Positions 22,409-32,779 of a stretch of 64,000 nucleotides of DNA are shown in pieces. The DNA is taken from contig JAOANR010000003.1 of NCBI GenBank assembly GCA_030278955.1, positions 28,597,227-28,661,226 on the forward strand, in the 5' to 3' direction. Within the stretch, counting starts at the first letter, position 1. Every line of letters starts with the position of its first letter. A program made the position numbers and the translations under genes. The notes beneath the pieces were generated by a model, which had not been told where the DNA came from, searched no databases, and saw only the letters and a program-made list of their open reading frames with translations. The stretch comes from Hygrophila difformis. Its lineage: Eukaryota > Streptophyta > Magnoliopsida > Lamiales > Acanthaceae.

Positions 22409-23590
22409 TTGCGGTACGTGCTGGTCAATGGTGAACTATTCCGAAGGGCGGTTGATGGATTGTTGCTCAAGTGTATAGGCCCCGAGGACGCTAAGTTGGT
22501 GATGGGAGAAGTCCATGAGGGGATATGCGGCTCTCATCGGGCAGGGCCGAGCATGAGGTGGAGCATCCACCGTTATGGGTACTTCTGGCCAACCATCATG
22601 GAGGACTGTATCACGTATGCTCGCGGGTGTGAGGCTTGCCAAAAGCACGGCCCAATTCAAAGGGTACCAGCGGAAGAATTACACACAGTCATTAAGCCTT
22701 GGCCATTCCGTGGCTGGGGGATGGACATTATTGGGAAGATTCATCCGCCATCATCTAAGAATCATTCATTTATACTTGTGGCCACTGATTACTTTACTAA
22801 ATGGGTGGAAGCATGGCCAATGAAGAAAATCGATCAAGGCGATGTAATTAAATTTGTGACTGAGTTAATACATCGGTTTGGAATCCCTCAAACAATCACT
22901 GCCGATCAATGTACAGTGTTCACTGGTGAAAAGTTTATAGCTTTCGCCAAACAGTTTGGGATCCGCATCTATCACTCTACTCCATACTATCCTCAAGCAA
23001 ACGGTCAGGCTGAAGCCACCAATAAGACCCTAATAAGTATGATCAAAAAGGCGGTAGGCGAAAAACCTAGAAAATGGCATGAGACCTTATTAGAGGTTCT
23101 ATGGGCTTACAGAAACTCTAAATCCACAGCTACAGGGTTTACACCATACTACTTGACATATGGTCATGACGCTGTTTTGCCTTTGGAAATAACAGTTCCT
23201 TCTCTAAGGGTGGCTCAGCTGCATCACTTAGACTTATCTAAGTATGAAGAAGCCATGTTGCAAGAGTTAGAGACAGCTGATGGTGACAAGCTTATGGCCT
23301 TGGAAAGCATCCGTCGTCAAAAAGCTAGAATGGCAAAGCATTATGATAAGAAGGTTCGAAGCAAGACCTTCAGCGAAGGGGATCTAGTGTGGAAAGTGAT
23401 CCTACCGTTAGGAGTGCATGCTAATGAGACTGGGAAGTGGTCCCCAAATTGGGAAAGACCATTCATTGTAACACAAAGACTACTCAATGGTGCATACAAG
23501 TTAATGGACATCGATGGTCAAGAACACAAACAGAGTATAAATGCAAAATATCTCAAAATGTTCTATCCATCAGTCTGGGAGTCAGAATAA
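22409..23590 (+). CDS. Tat integrase
   Basis: Has the zinc-binding pattern HEGICGSH...CEACQK, the catalytic core with ATDYFTKWVEAW (first Asp), TADQCTVFTGEKF (second Asp; usual form is DQGT) and PQANGQAEATNKT (Glu), and a C-terminal region ending KYLKMFYPSVWESE. It inserts the cDNA into the host genome. The start is arbitrary because it is the downstream part of a polyprotein separated from the RT by a frameshift near 22400. Confidence 0.92.
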   Translation: MRYVLVNGELFRRAVDGLLLKCIGPEDAKLVMGEVHEGICGSHRAGPSMRWSIHRYGYFWPTIMEDCITYARGCEACQKHGPIQRVPAEELHTVIKPWPFRGWGMDIIGKIHPPSSKNHSFILVATDYFTKWVEAWPMKKIDQGDVIKFVTELIHRFGIPQTITADQCTVFTGEKFIAFAKQFGIRIYHSTPYYPQANGQAEATNKTLISMIKKAVGEKPRKWHETLLEVLWAYRNSKSTATGFTPYYLTYGHDAVLPLEITVPSLRVAQLHHLDLSKYEEAMLQELETADGDKLMALESIRRQKARMAKHYDKKVRSKTFSEGDLVWKVILPLGVHANETGKWSPNWERPFIVTQRLLNGAYKLMDIDGQEHKQSINAKYLKMFYPSVWESE

Positions 23591-23741
23591 GCAGCATAAG
23601 TGCATCATGAGTGGCCAATCACATGGTTGGCCAAAGAAGTATAAAAAACGGCAAACATGATTACTGAAATGCTCATCACAAGGTCGATGAGCTGACCCAA
23701 AATAGAGTACTGAATAAAAAATCACAAAAGCAAAAGCAGTG

Positions 23742-24527
23742 CTAACTACTCGGGGGAGATAGCGTCTCATCACCTAGTAGGCGACAACGCATGACGGCCC
23801 ACTGATCACGGGCACGCCCAAGGGTGTCTGTAAGGCGACGAAGTGCTGCGGCAGAAACTCGGGCACGAGCTGATAGAAGAGGTCGACGGGCTCTCGATAA
23901 CTCAACTGATAAATCACGATCATCTGCAGCTAAACGATCATGATCAGCGTACAAAGCGGTAACTCGATCAGACAACTTGAGCAGCTCAGCCTCAAGTATA
24001 ACAAGCTCAACGGTAGCTCCATCTGCGATGCAGCTCTGCTCTCTGATAATACGCTCCGCCTCCGCAATAACCTCTTTCTGCTTCTCTATCTTGCGCTTCG
24101 CCTGGGCAACAGTACTCTCTAACTGTGACTGCCTACTCTCCTCACTCCTAAGAACCATAGACGCATGATCGTGCTGGGGACATATAACCTCTAACTGGGA
24201 ACGAACCTCGCGGTGCCGCACCTCGAGATCATCAATAAGTGTCAAGTCCTGAGCAGACTGATCTGCTGAACTGCTATAGAGAGGATAAGCAAGGGACAAG
24301 TCAGAAATGAGCTCCGAGAAATCCGAGAAGCCGGCGTCCTCAATGAAGGCAGGGACTGAGCTAACATCATCAACAAGGTCATAGAGTCCAGAGACCATCT
24401 CGGCTGATAGTGGACCGGTCTGGGTGGAAAAAAGACGATCAAACGCCTCACATGATGAGGCTATGGCAGCGCGAGTGCCCGAGTCTGGAAGAGAGGCCAC
24501 GAGGCCTGCATGAGGGTCCTTAGGTGC
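23742..24527 (-). CDS. Exon 9 of the antisense gene: coiled coil C-terminus
   Basis: 262 codons including the stop, intact. Starts after TTTGCCCCCAG. The middle (ESRQSQLESTVAQAKRKIEK, QKEVIAEAERIIREQ, ELLKLSDRVTALYADHDRL) has the heptad pattern of a coiled coil, suggesting oligomerisation. Ends GDETLSPPSS. Confidence 0.7.
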   Translation of the reverse strand, partial: APKDPHAGLVASLPDSGTRAAIASSCEAFDRLFSTQTGPLSAEMVSGLYDLVDDVSSVPAFIEDAGFSDFSELISDLSLAYPLYSSSADQSAQDLTLIDDLEVRHREVRSQLEVICPQHDHASMVLRSEESRQSQLESTVAQAKRKIEKQKEVIAEAERIIREQSCIADGATVELVILEAELLKLSDRVTALYADHDRLAADDRDLSVELSRARRPLLSARARVSAAALRRLTDTLGRARDQWAVMRCRLLGDETLSPPSS

Positions 24528-25112
24528 CTGGGGGCAAACTATGTTAGAATACTACAAAAGTTTTATTACGACAAGAGATGAAAGGAAGTATACCTGAAGA
24601 GGTGGAGCAGTCAAATCAGCTGAGAGAGCTGAAATGTCAGTCACAGAGCGGTCTGTCTGAGTAGGCGGTACAGTCAAATCGACTGAAGCATCAGCAGTGG
24701 AGTGATCTGCCTGATCCGTAGGAGTTTAGAGGAAGACAACACTTAGAACGTATCTTGAAAGATAAGAGCAAGAAAAAACAACTAAAGGGATACCTGAGAG
24801 GTCGCCAAAGGATCAGCAGTGCTGATCATGGAGGCGCAATCTGCAGCCTGAGTGGTAAGAGAAGAGCCTATCCGATCTCCAGGGGCCTAGAGGATAGATG
24901 TCTTCAGAATCATTTTGCATAATAGTAAGAGGCAAAAGAAAATGAGGACGTAACTAAAAGTGTACCTGAGAAGTCAGCTCGGGAGTAACGGAGCCAACCG
25001 TAGAGACATGGTCGCCAGCATGAAAAGATGATGGATCCTAAGCAGAAAGGAGAGATGTTGATGCTTAGCCAATACAAGAGTTGAACAAAGAGTCCAAAGT
25101 GGTGAAATGTAC

Positions 25113-25490
25113 CTGATCAATGGAAGTAGGGTGAGTAGCATCCATCACCATGGCTTTAGTCTGGTGCGTAGGATCATCCCCATGGAGGATGATATAGTCA
25201 GCACGAGCCAACTCCTCATCATATGGATCCCTCCTAGCAATGACACTATTCATATGCTGATCAACAATAGTCGTCGCCTCGTGAAGGTCCGCCACCATAA
25301 CATCACCATCATCATCTACAAGATCCTCATCATCATCACCTGAACCCGACTCCTCCTCACTAGGAAGTCCCATCCTCATCAGAATGAGCAGTGTAATCCT
25401 CATCAGTAGACTCCTCAGAGCTCGCAGACTCCTCCTCATGCTGGTCATCTGGGGCATCACCCTCATCATCCTCACTATCATGGTCATCAG
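25113..25490 (-). pseudogene. Exon 5 of the antisense gene: acidic segment
   Basis: Starts after TTTTCTTCAG and encodes DDHDSEDDEGDAPDDQHEEE and further Glu/Asp/Ser-rich sequence. One base too many near 25365 shifts the frame, which then continues as SEEESGSGDDDEDLVDDDGD and ends TSIDQ at the donor. With that base ignored, the phases on both sides match. Confidence 0.65.
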
Positions 25491-25557
25491 CTGAAGAAAA
25501 GAGAATATTAAAAGACCAGGAAAACAATAAAAAGACATGTTAACAAAGGAGACATAC

Positions 25558-27202
25558 CTCTTCGGCGTTTGCGAGATGAGGAGGCTGCAACAGATTTTGA
25601 CTTCGGGGTGCGACTAGAAACAAGAGTAGCTGCCGACCGAACAGCGGCACTATGAACGCTAGGCTGCTTCGAAGAGGCCGAGCTACGCCGCACGTCCCCA
25701 AAACGAGCTGTAATCTGCGCATAGGATGGCAAGATGGAGGTGATGAATGGCGTCCACCATGCCATAAAATCAGCAGCAAGCGTCCCTGTCGGAGTGAATG
25801 GAAGATAACTAGATAACGTCAGACGGGACGAGAAATCAACCACTGCCTGGATGTCAGCGACCGTCATCCTCTTACTCCTAATAGATACCGGCCACTTCAC
25901 ACAGCGAGGAAGTCCGAGATGACAACCGAACTGACGAGCGAGCAAATGAGGGCAATATGGCTCAGCTACGATCGGATTATACTGATCCCTCCTCTTTAGC
26001 CCACTCAGAAGCATATGAGGCTTCATACTAACGTTCCAGGTGGACTCTCCATGTAGACCACGTGGCTGATCAGGCTTGCACACAAGCTGGGACAGCAACC
26101 ATCCTATAGAGGCATACACATATAAGTCCTGATAAGAGGGCCTGTGGTGAAGAAAAAATCGAATAATATCTAGACTGTCCCGCTGCAAGAGACCATCCCT
26201 GCCAATCTTCACCGAAGCAGCAGCTAGTATCAGGCCTAACGGGTCACCATCAGCAACATTCTGCGGACCAGGACGAGGCACACCAGTAAAAAGCCGAGGA
26301 AAGTATAGCTGAATCCAGAGCTACAGAAACCATAACGGCCCACAGGCCGAATTAGTGGGATCTCGCCCACTAGCCAGCATACCAGAAATCTTGGCCATAC
26401 CACTGAATAGGGTGCCAAGAAAATAAGAACCAGTGGCCGGAGAAGGATCATTCATAATAGCCCGTACAAGAGGAAGAGCGGAACGCAAGACGGTCCGAGC
26501 CCTCGAACAGATAATAAACCGGCTAAACCATAGCAATAGAAAGGCCACGTGCTCATCCAAGGTGCAAGGAGAACTCTCGGACGTCATATTGTTATCAATG
26601 AATGCCGCGTACTGCTTAGTCTCTTTGCCCGGAGGGCAAATAGTATCACCAAGAGCTCGATCATCAGAAGCCGACTGTGTCAACTCTGAACCATCCACTC
26701 GGAGTCCTGTGATCATGACCACATCAAGAAGCGTGGGACCCACGAAACCACAAGGAAACTGAAAGGCGTTAACACTAGAGTTCCAGAAGCCCAAGATGTA
26801 ATAGATGAGACGATGATCTATCACTACAAGCCTAGTAGAGAGAATAATGGCATCTTCAATACCCCAGTTACGCCAGTCAGCTGTGCGTCCTCCCCTCTGC
26901 ATCCGGCGAACCCATGAGACATATTTTTCCAAAATACTCTGATCCTCATTCTCTTCGGTTCGGGGAGCCTTAGCCTTTTTAGATCTAGGAGCAGCGGTGC
27001 CAGACTGATGAGACCGGATAGACCTCGTCTGCAAAAAAAAGGCTCCAGTAAATGCAGCCTGAGTGATCGGACATATGCAATCCCGGGTCTCATCTGCATG
27101 CGCAGTCGTGCGATGAAACGGGCGTAAAAAAGGCTCGGACTCCCGGCGATCAAAATCATAAGCCTCATCATCAGACTCCGGAATGAGTAGTCCCTCAGCA
27201 AT
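25558..27202 (-). pseudogene. Exon 4 of the antisense gene: plant mobile domain
   Basis: The largest exon, 1,645 bp. From the 5' side: an acidic segment (IPESDDEAYDFDRRES), KKAKAPRTEENEDQSILEKY, then the mobile domain through ITGLRVDGSE and HVAFLLLWFSRFI, GSYFLGTLFSGMAKI, and GPLWFL followed by an in-frame TAG where a Gln codon (CAG) would be expected. The same frame continues (LWIQLYFPRLFTG) to SSRKRRR at the donor site (GAG|GTATGT). Domain identity is inferred from motif order. Confidence 0.75.
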
Positions 27203-27515
27203 CTGCATTATTATGATACACATATCAAGCAAAGGCAAGGTAGGATGAATTAACATATCACCAAGTAAGTTGAGCAAACCTGAGTAGAGGACCCGACAGC
27301 CTGAACGAATGAGGATGGCGGCTGAGACCCGGCATGAGTGGCGGCCTGAACAGGAGTGGCGGCCTGGGTACCCAGAATGGCGGCCTGAGGAGTCCTCGCG
27401 ACAATGTCCTATTGCAAATTTGAACAAATCGGTTAAAAAAAAAAAAAAGAAGCTCACAACTAGAAGAGTGAACATACAAGCAGGCAAAGAGATGGAACAA
27501 AGAGATGGAACAAAC

Positions 27516-27893
27516 CTGAAAGGCCATAGCACCAGACGACAAGGCAGCAAAGCCTGGCAAGGGGATGGCCTGTCCCTATGAAGGTGGTGGCTGGCGGCCT
27601 ATGGCATCCTCAGCAGATGAAGATGGCGGCCCAACGCTGGTGACCGAAGAAGGAGTTGGCGGCCTCAAGATGGCGGCCGGAGAGGAGGCTGGCGGCCTGG
27701 AGCTGGTGGCCTGAGATGGAGCTGGCGGCCTGGAAGTAGAGCTGGCGGCCGGAGAAAACTTGGACCTGGAGCTGGCGGCCCGAGCTGATGTTGGCGGCTG
27801 GGACGTGGTTGGCGGCCGGTTCAAGGTGGCGGCTGGGCTGATGGATGGCGGCCCAGTGTGAGTGGCGGCCGGCGTGTCTTCTTTTGGTAAGTC
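27516..27893 (-). pseudogene. Exon 2 of the antisense gene: Pro/Ala-rich, GCCGCC-repeat derived
   Basis: 126 codons between AATATAG and CAG|GTTTGT. Encodes repeats such as RPPTTSQPPTSARAASSRS from a GCCGCCA word. A TAG at 27578-27576 interrupts the frame; after it the frame continues GQAIPLPGFAALSSGAMAFQ to the donor. Confidence 0.6.
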
Positions 27894-28480
27894 CTATATT
27901 TTCAGTTCAAAACAGATATAGAATGCTAAAGATTATGTGATATGATAGGGGTTTCTAAAACCTGTCATAAATTCGAGACAGAGTGTTCTCGTCAAAACAA
28001 AAAGATCACTTGGATCAAAGTATACAAGGAGACACAGATCAAGAGGCTTATTTGGTTACACAAAATCCATACAGATACAGATAGGACTGACAAGAAGAAA
28101 TATCTTATCTAACACGCATGCAAATTAGGATACTGGATGCAGATCAAGATCAGAAACAACCACAGCATGTAATTCCAAGTTCGTCTAATGCGTGTAATTC
28201 CAAATTAGCCTAACATCCACAGAATGATGCATAGATTCATGTACAACTACTGATGAGAAACAAGACAGCCAGCATACCATTCAAAGTCTCGATGCAATTC
28301 AAGGTATCAAATGAAAGGAAACGCCATGCCCAACGTACAATTCAAGATTCATGTAAAATCTACAGAGGCATACACTTCGACTCCGTAGTCTCTAGTCATA
28401 GCATGTTCACAAGTCTCAGCCAACAAAACCATAAACAAGAACAAGATAACTGAAGGAGATAACAAGCTAACCTGATCCAT

Positions 28481-29290
28481 AAGTCGAGCCGACGGACGAC
28501 ACTTGGCGGCGACTCCGGCTGGCGGCGCTCCCCCGATCAAGGTTGGCGGCGCTCTCCCGATCAAAACTGGCAGCGGGAGTTGGCGGCCTGCAAGGGGTTG
28601 GCGGCGGCCGGGCTTGGCGGCGAAGAATCTGGAGCTCGTGGGATGCTGGCGGCGATCGAAGGGATGCTGGCGGCCGAGTGAGGTTGGCGGCCCGTGAAGG
28701 AGATGGCAGCGAAGTTGTTGGCGGCGCTTGATGAGGTTGGCGGCGCAGCCTGGGTTGGCGGCTGGCAAGGCTGGCGGCGAGACGACGAAGGCGGCGTTTG
28801 ACTCGAGCTGGCGGCGTCCTCAAGGCTGGCGGTAGGCGTTGGCGGTGCAGCAGGGGCTGGCGGCACCAAGGCTGCTGGCGGCCGGGCGAGCTCAAACCGG
28901 CGGCGGATTTCCTCGAGCTGGCGGCGAGATGACTTGGCGGCGTTTTCCTCAACCTGGCGGCAGAGGCGCTGAAGTCTGGCGGCTGGTGGCTGGAGCTGGC
29001 GGCGGGCGATGGAAGCCTGGCGGCGGGCGCTGAAGGCTGGCGGCGGGCGCTGAACGCTGGCGACGGGTGGCGGCGATGGCGGCTCCCCAGGCGACCCACG
29101 GCGACGATGGCGGCTCGACAAACGGGGCGCTCGGCGATTGAAGACTCGATGGCGGCGCAGCAACAGCGGCCTAGCAGCGTTCGAATAACGGCGATAAAAA
29201 TTCCTAGGGTGGTGGCCGGCGTTTCTAACAAAAGAAGAAGAAAGAGGAGGAAAAGAAGAAAAATTTCAAAGAAATGGCCAAAAGTTTTAA
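28481..29290 (-). repeat. GCCGCCA repeat tract, presumed 5' leader of the antisense gene
   Basis: On the plus strand CTGGCGGC and related words occur dozens of times in 800 bp. All three minus frames are partly open because of composition. I place the start codon at 28480 (ATGGATCAG) because it is the first ATG in phase with exon 2; an upstream start in the repeat cannot be excluded. Confidence 0.55.
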
Positions 29291-29310
29291 CTTAATGAGA
29301 GGTGGTGGCT

Positions 29311-29317
29311 TTTTATA
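29311..29317 (-). promoter_or_regulatory. TATA box for antisense transcription
   Basis: Minus-strand TATAAAA in CTTCTATAAAAAGCC, followed about 30-70 bp later by a pyrimidine-rich leader (TTTCTTCTTTTCCTCC). It points at the antisense gene, away from the 3' LTR. Confidence 0.5.
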
Positions 29318-29401
29318 GAAGTCATGAAATTAGGATTTTTAAACGGGCCTATTGGGCCAGAACGCGCATATCTGTCTTTTAATACTAATCACACAAATTG
29401 C

Positions 29402-29410
29402 GCGAGGGGG
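29402..29410 (+). other. Polypurine tract of the Tat element
   Basis: GCGAGGGGG four bases before the 3' LTR, the expected plus-strand primer. Confidence 0.7.
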
Positions 29411-29414
29411 CATC

Positions 29415-30082
29415 TGTTAACTACAAATATTTTTGGCCCGTAAAATTAAATTCGTTAGGCCCATTAAATTTGGCCCAGTCCATTTTTAGAGGCCCGCCCC
29501 AGTGCAAAATTTATCCGGATAATGATCCAGTAGGAAAACCGGCACCATAATGCAGGGGCAACAGTGACTTGTCACAGCCGCCAGCCAGCCGTATCCTCAA
29601 GCCGCCACGCCTCCTAGGTGCATGTGGTGTAACCAGAAGTCAACCTCCTAGGTGCAGGTCGCGCCTCCTAGGTGCAGGTGGTGTAACCAGAAGTCTTGCA
29701 TCTCATTAATGCAGGCGGCGACAGGACGGCGCAAGAAGAAGACGCGTGCGCCTCCACCAATCCTCTACCAGCCGCCATGTCTCATCAAGCCGCCAGCGCC
29801 CGTGGTGTCACCAGAAGTCAAGCATCTCATTAACGCAGGGCGGTACACACTCTCTATAAAAGGATGAAGAGGGCATGGAAGCAGATCAGATCCACACACC
29901 CTAAGAGGACGCACTTTTCATATTTTTCATTCCTGCACTTTTTCATTCTGCAAGTTCAATTCCTGTTTTTACATTCCTGCAAATTTTCCATTCCTTTACA
30001 GCTTTGCTTAAATTCTTGTAATTCCCTTAGTAATCCTTGTAATTCTCTTCAAACATTGTTCAATCAAAATTCTTGGTTAACA
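29415..30082 (+). repeat. 3' LTR of the Tat element
   Basis: 668 bp, same ends as the 5' LTR, about 9 substitutions (1.3%). Keeps the four GCC boxes and the TATA box. Followed by the GATAC duplication. Confidence 0.93.
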
Positions 30083-30387
30083 GATACATCCAGCACGTGT
30101 TGTGAGTTATTTTATAAATGTAATATTTTAAAATTTAGAGAAAGAATCTAAGGTGATACATCCATCACATGTAATATTTACTTGTATTTCGTTATGAACT
30201 TGTGGGACTACGATCCTATATTATTGTTTCAGAAGTATATGATAATTATTTTTCGTAATGTATGTATGATTTATATTTTTATGAGTATTATCCCATACAA
30301 CTTTTAAAATAATGAAGCACATAATAAAATATTTTATATTATAAGATTATTTGATCAAACTAGCTACATAAAATGTTCATTTATGCT

Positions 30388-30966
30388 TAATTACAGACTG
30401 GATAAAGTGTGTGTGCCAGGGCGACTTGCAATCAATGGGCATTATGGAAGGCTACATCGATGCCAAGAACCATTAACCAAACACAAGTAAAATGGATATG
30501 GTATGGAGCAACATATTCGAGGGCTTGCAAGAAATTAGGCCAAAGTGTGATTTCAAGGAAGCACAACCCAAGGTGGATCACCAGAGGTGTAGATGCATGA
30601 TGGGAACATCTCCCATCGGGATGGGTTAAAGCCAACTGCAAACCATCGGGATGGGTTAAAGCCAACTGCAACGCGAGGAAAGGAACCGGGATGGAATAGC
30701 AAGGGGACTGATACTAGAACTGGGGGACTACTGGAACTGGGATGTCCAAGTAAATCATGTGAAATATGGACCATGCACGTCCATCTTGAGATAAATAGAG
30801 CAGCGGACGCTTTGGTTAGGACTAAATCCTCTAACGGGCCAAACAATCAGATTTGCAAACCTCTGCGTGATGAGAATACTTGATGATGATGCAAATAACC
30901 TTGTTGTAAACCGATATATATTGGTATAAAATCGGCTCTGGCCCCCTTTTTTCAAAAAAAAAATAA
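30388..30966 (+). mobile_element. 5'-truncated LINE with 17-bp target duplication
   Basis: The 17-mers at 30371-30387 and 30967-30983 (AAATGTTCATTTATGCT and AAATGCTCATTTATGCT) differ at one base. The element ends in an A-rich tail. Translation gives GWVKANCNA (start of RNase H, degraded) and HLEINRAADALVRTKSS (its end). A 28-bp unit around CCATCGGGATGGGTTAAAGC is tandemly duplicated at 30610-30670. Confidence 0.8.
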
Positions 30967-30983
30967 AAATGCTCATTTATGCT

Positions 30984-31662
30984 AAGACCCTAAATAATTT
31001 TAAAATTATTGAACTTGTAAAGTAGTCACTACAAGAATTTTGCACCTAAAACAATGGAAAAATTATAAATTAAGTCATCTGCCTTCCAACTTTAATTAAT
31101 GGTTGAGGTTTGATTCTTCATCCCACCCCATATCTCCCTTTTATCCCTTTTTAGTTTATATCTAGTAATATGTACTTCCACCATTTTTTCGGCTGGCCAA
31201 TGGTTTCAAAATAAATAAATAAAGGACCAACACAAGAACCGGGTTGATGATACCTATATAATGTAGGAAATCATTGTTGTGCACTTGTGCTTGTGCAATT
31301 CTATTGGTAAATGGAGAAATATGTAAAGTGTAATAAATGTGAGAGGGTGTATGTAGACATATTATGATATTATTATAGTGGTTGAAAGGAAATGCTCCAC
31401 TTGCTCCAATGGATTGGGACACTCATTCACACTCTTATATGCCCCCATGGAATGATCCATAATTCCATTCCATAATCATCCCATCCTAATTCGCATATCC
31501 CTTGTCGACACTTTTTATACTACTAGTATTTTACTATTTTTATTTTTTATGATAGATGAATTGATTTGTTGATCAATTAGAAAATAGCTTAGTAAATTTG
31601 TATTCAAAATATTTTGGAACTACAAATATGCCTTATAAGAGTATATATCAAACTCACATTAA

Positions 31663-31693
<31 letters not shown>

Positions 31694-31810
31694 ACTCAAA
31701 TTTAAGCTCACTTCAATCCATAATAAACTCGCTTGAAATAGTACGAGTGGCTCACGGAAAGAGGACGAGCTTGTGGGGCTTGTTTGATATTGTAGAAAGG
31801 TAAGCCCTTC
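30984..31810. other. Intergenic, no feature found
   Basis: AT-rich sequence between the LINE and the next LTR element. No domain-bearing frame. An AATA microsatellite lies near 31660-31692. Confidence 0.5.
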
Positions 31811-31815
31811 CTTAG

Positions 31816-32063
31816 TGTCACAGGGCGCCGGGTCCGTATCGGGACTGCGGCGCACCGTGTGGCTAATAGACTGATTCCCAGCACTATTCCACCAAACGGT
31901 CCATCCGAAGGGTCGGGTTGGACAACATCATAGAGCTAATTCAGGAAACTATGGGATACTTCAATTTATATTTCAACGGCAGACGAGCCTTACAGCAACC
32001 ATAAGCTTCGGGACTGCGGGCCAAGGGCGACCACCAAGCGGAGCCTTTGGCCATCGGTCAACA
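31816..32063 (-). repeat. 3' LTR of the deleted Gypsy element
   Basis: 248 bp; on the minus strand preceded by GGGGGGAGAA, a polypurine tract. A few substitutions separate it from the other LTR (for example GGGACTGCGG versus GGAACTGCGG). Confidence 0.9.
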
Positions 32064-32323
32064 TTCTCCCCCCGCTAAATTGGCGATGCCCTCATCGCCG
32101 TGGCTCTCCAAAAGTCTTCGACGAGAGGTTTGAGAGCATTCTTCTCCGTGGCTCGCTCCCAAGTGGTCTCCTCCATCGAACATCCCGCCCACTTCACTAG
32201 ATACTCATTGTATCTCCTCTTTTTAGTTTGAGCTACCCGGTGTTCCAGAATGGCTTCTGGTCTCTTCTTTGGGATCTGCCCGAACTCCTTAGCAAAATTT
32301 ACCGCCCGGGAGGAACTCCAACC

Positions 32324-32770
32324 TCATGTTGCGTCCAAAGTGTGGGGAAGGAGGGGTTGCTGTCCAGTCACCACTTCGAACGGGCTACGGTTCGTCGTGG
32401 GGCACTTTTGGGAGTAAAAGCATAGCTGGGCCGCATCCAACAACTTCACCCAGTCCTTTTGGTAATCGCTCACAAAGTGTCGAAGGTACTCCTCGGGCAT
32501 CGAATTGAATCCCTCCGTTTGCCCATCGGATTGTGGGTGGTAACTCGAGTACATACTGAGGTTTGATCCCCTCAGTTTTGAATAATTCCGACCAAAAAAA
32601 AGGCTCGTGAATTTTTTATCCCTGTCACCGACGATATCTTTGGGTAGTCCCCAGTACTTCACCACATGGCTGAAAAAGAGATGAGCCATCGCCTCGGCCG
32701 TAACATGTTGCGGAGCCGCCATGAATGTGGCATATTTGGGGAATCGGTCCACTACGACGATGATGCTCCC
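32324..32770 (-). pseudogene. Integrase core fragment of the deleted Gypsy element
   Basis: Encodes VVVDRFPKYATFMAAP, HLFFSHVVKYWGLPKDIVGD, RDKKFTSLFF, SSYHPQSDGQTEGFN and NRSPFEVVTGQQP: the core domain with two Asp and the Glu-containing TEGFN. The N-terminal zinc region is missing. Just upstream the sequence QFWIDEGLLMTKG joins a short pre-integrase piece to it out of frame, marking a deletion junction near 32770. Confidence 0.85.
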
Positions 32771-32779
32771 AAGGTCTCC

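Larger units (their letters stand above)
23742..28480 (-). pseudogene. Antisense nine-exon PMD-like gene inside the Tat element
   Basis: On the minus strand I can place nine exons with canonical GT and AG ends: 28480-28472, 27893-27516, 27408-27280, 27202-25558, 25490-25113, 25037-24966, 24896-24794, 24710-24594 and 24527-23742. Apart from one extra base in exon 5, all phases agree, giving about 1,200 codons. The product has Pro/Ala-rich N-terminal exons, a domain matching the plant mobile domain (aminotransferase-like; WRNWGIEDAIIL, NAFQFPCGFVGPTLLDVV, GPLWFL, LWIQLYFPRLF), a nuclear-signal-like RKRRR, an acidic stretch, and a C-terminal coiled coil. Two in-frame TAG codons (27578-27576 and 26323-26321) and the exon 5 frameshift make this copy defective. 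Such domains are known both in host MAIN-like proteins and in transposons. Its role in the element is unknown. Confidence 0.72.
15194..30082 (+). mobile_element. Tat-type Gypsy LTR retrotransposon, 14.9 kb, with antisense gene
   Basis: LTRs of 668 bp (15194-15861 and 29415-30082, about 9 differences) bounded by TGTTAAC and GGTTAACA, flanked by the 5-bp duplication GATAC (15189-15193 and 30083-30087). Plus-strand order: gag, protease, reverse transcriptase, RNase H, a second plant-type RNase H, integrase, then about 5.8 kb of 3' sequence carrying genes on the opposite strand. The extra RNase H and a long 3' region with an antisense ORF are known features of the Tat lineage. Coding frames are interrupted several times, so the copy is probably not autonomous. 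Confidence 0.95.

Noticed and set aside
23742..28480. PMD-like gene as an ordinary host gene interrupted by a retrotransposon
   Set aside because: It lies wholly between integrase and the polypurine tract of one element with matching LTRs and GATAC duplication, in the position where Tat elements are known to carry antisense ORFs.
28349..29295. Long open frames on both strands in the GGCGGC tract
   Set aside because: All frames stay open because the repeat word lacks stop codons. Only the short ATG segment at 28480 fits the exon phases downstream.
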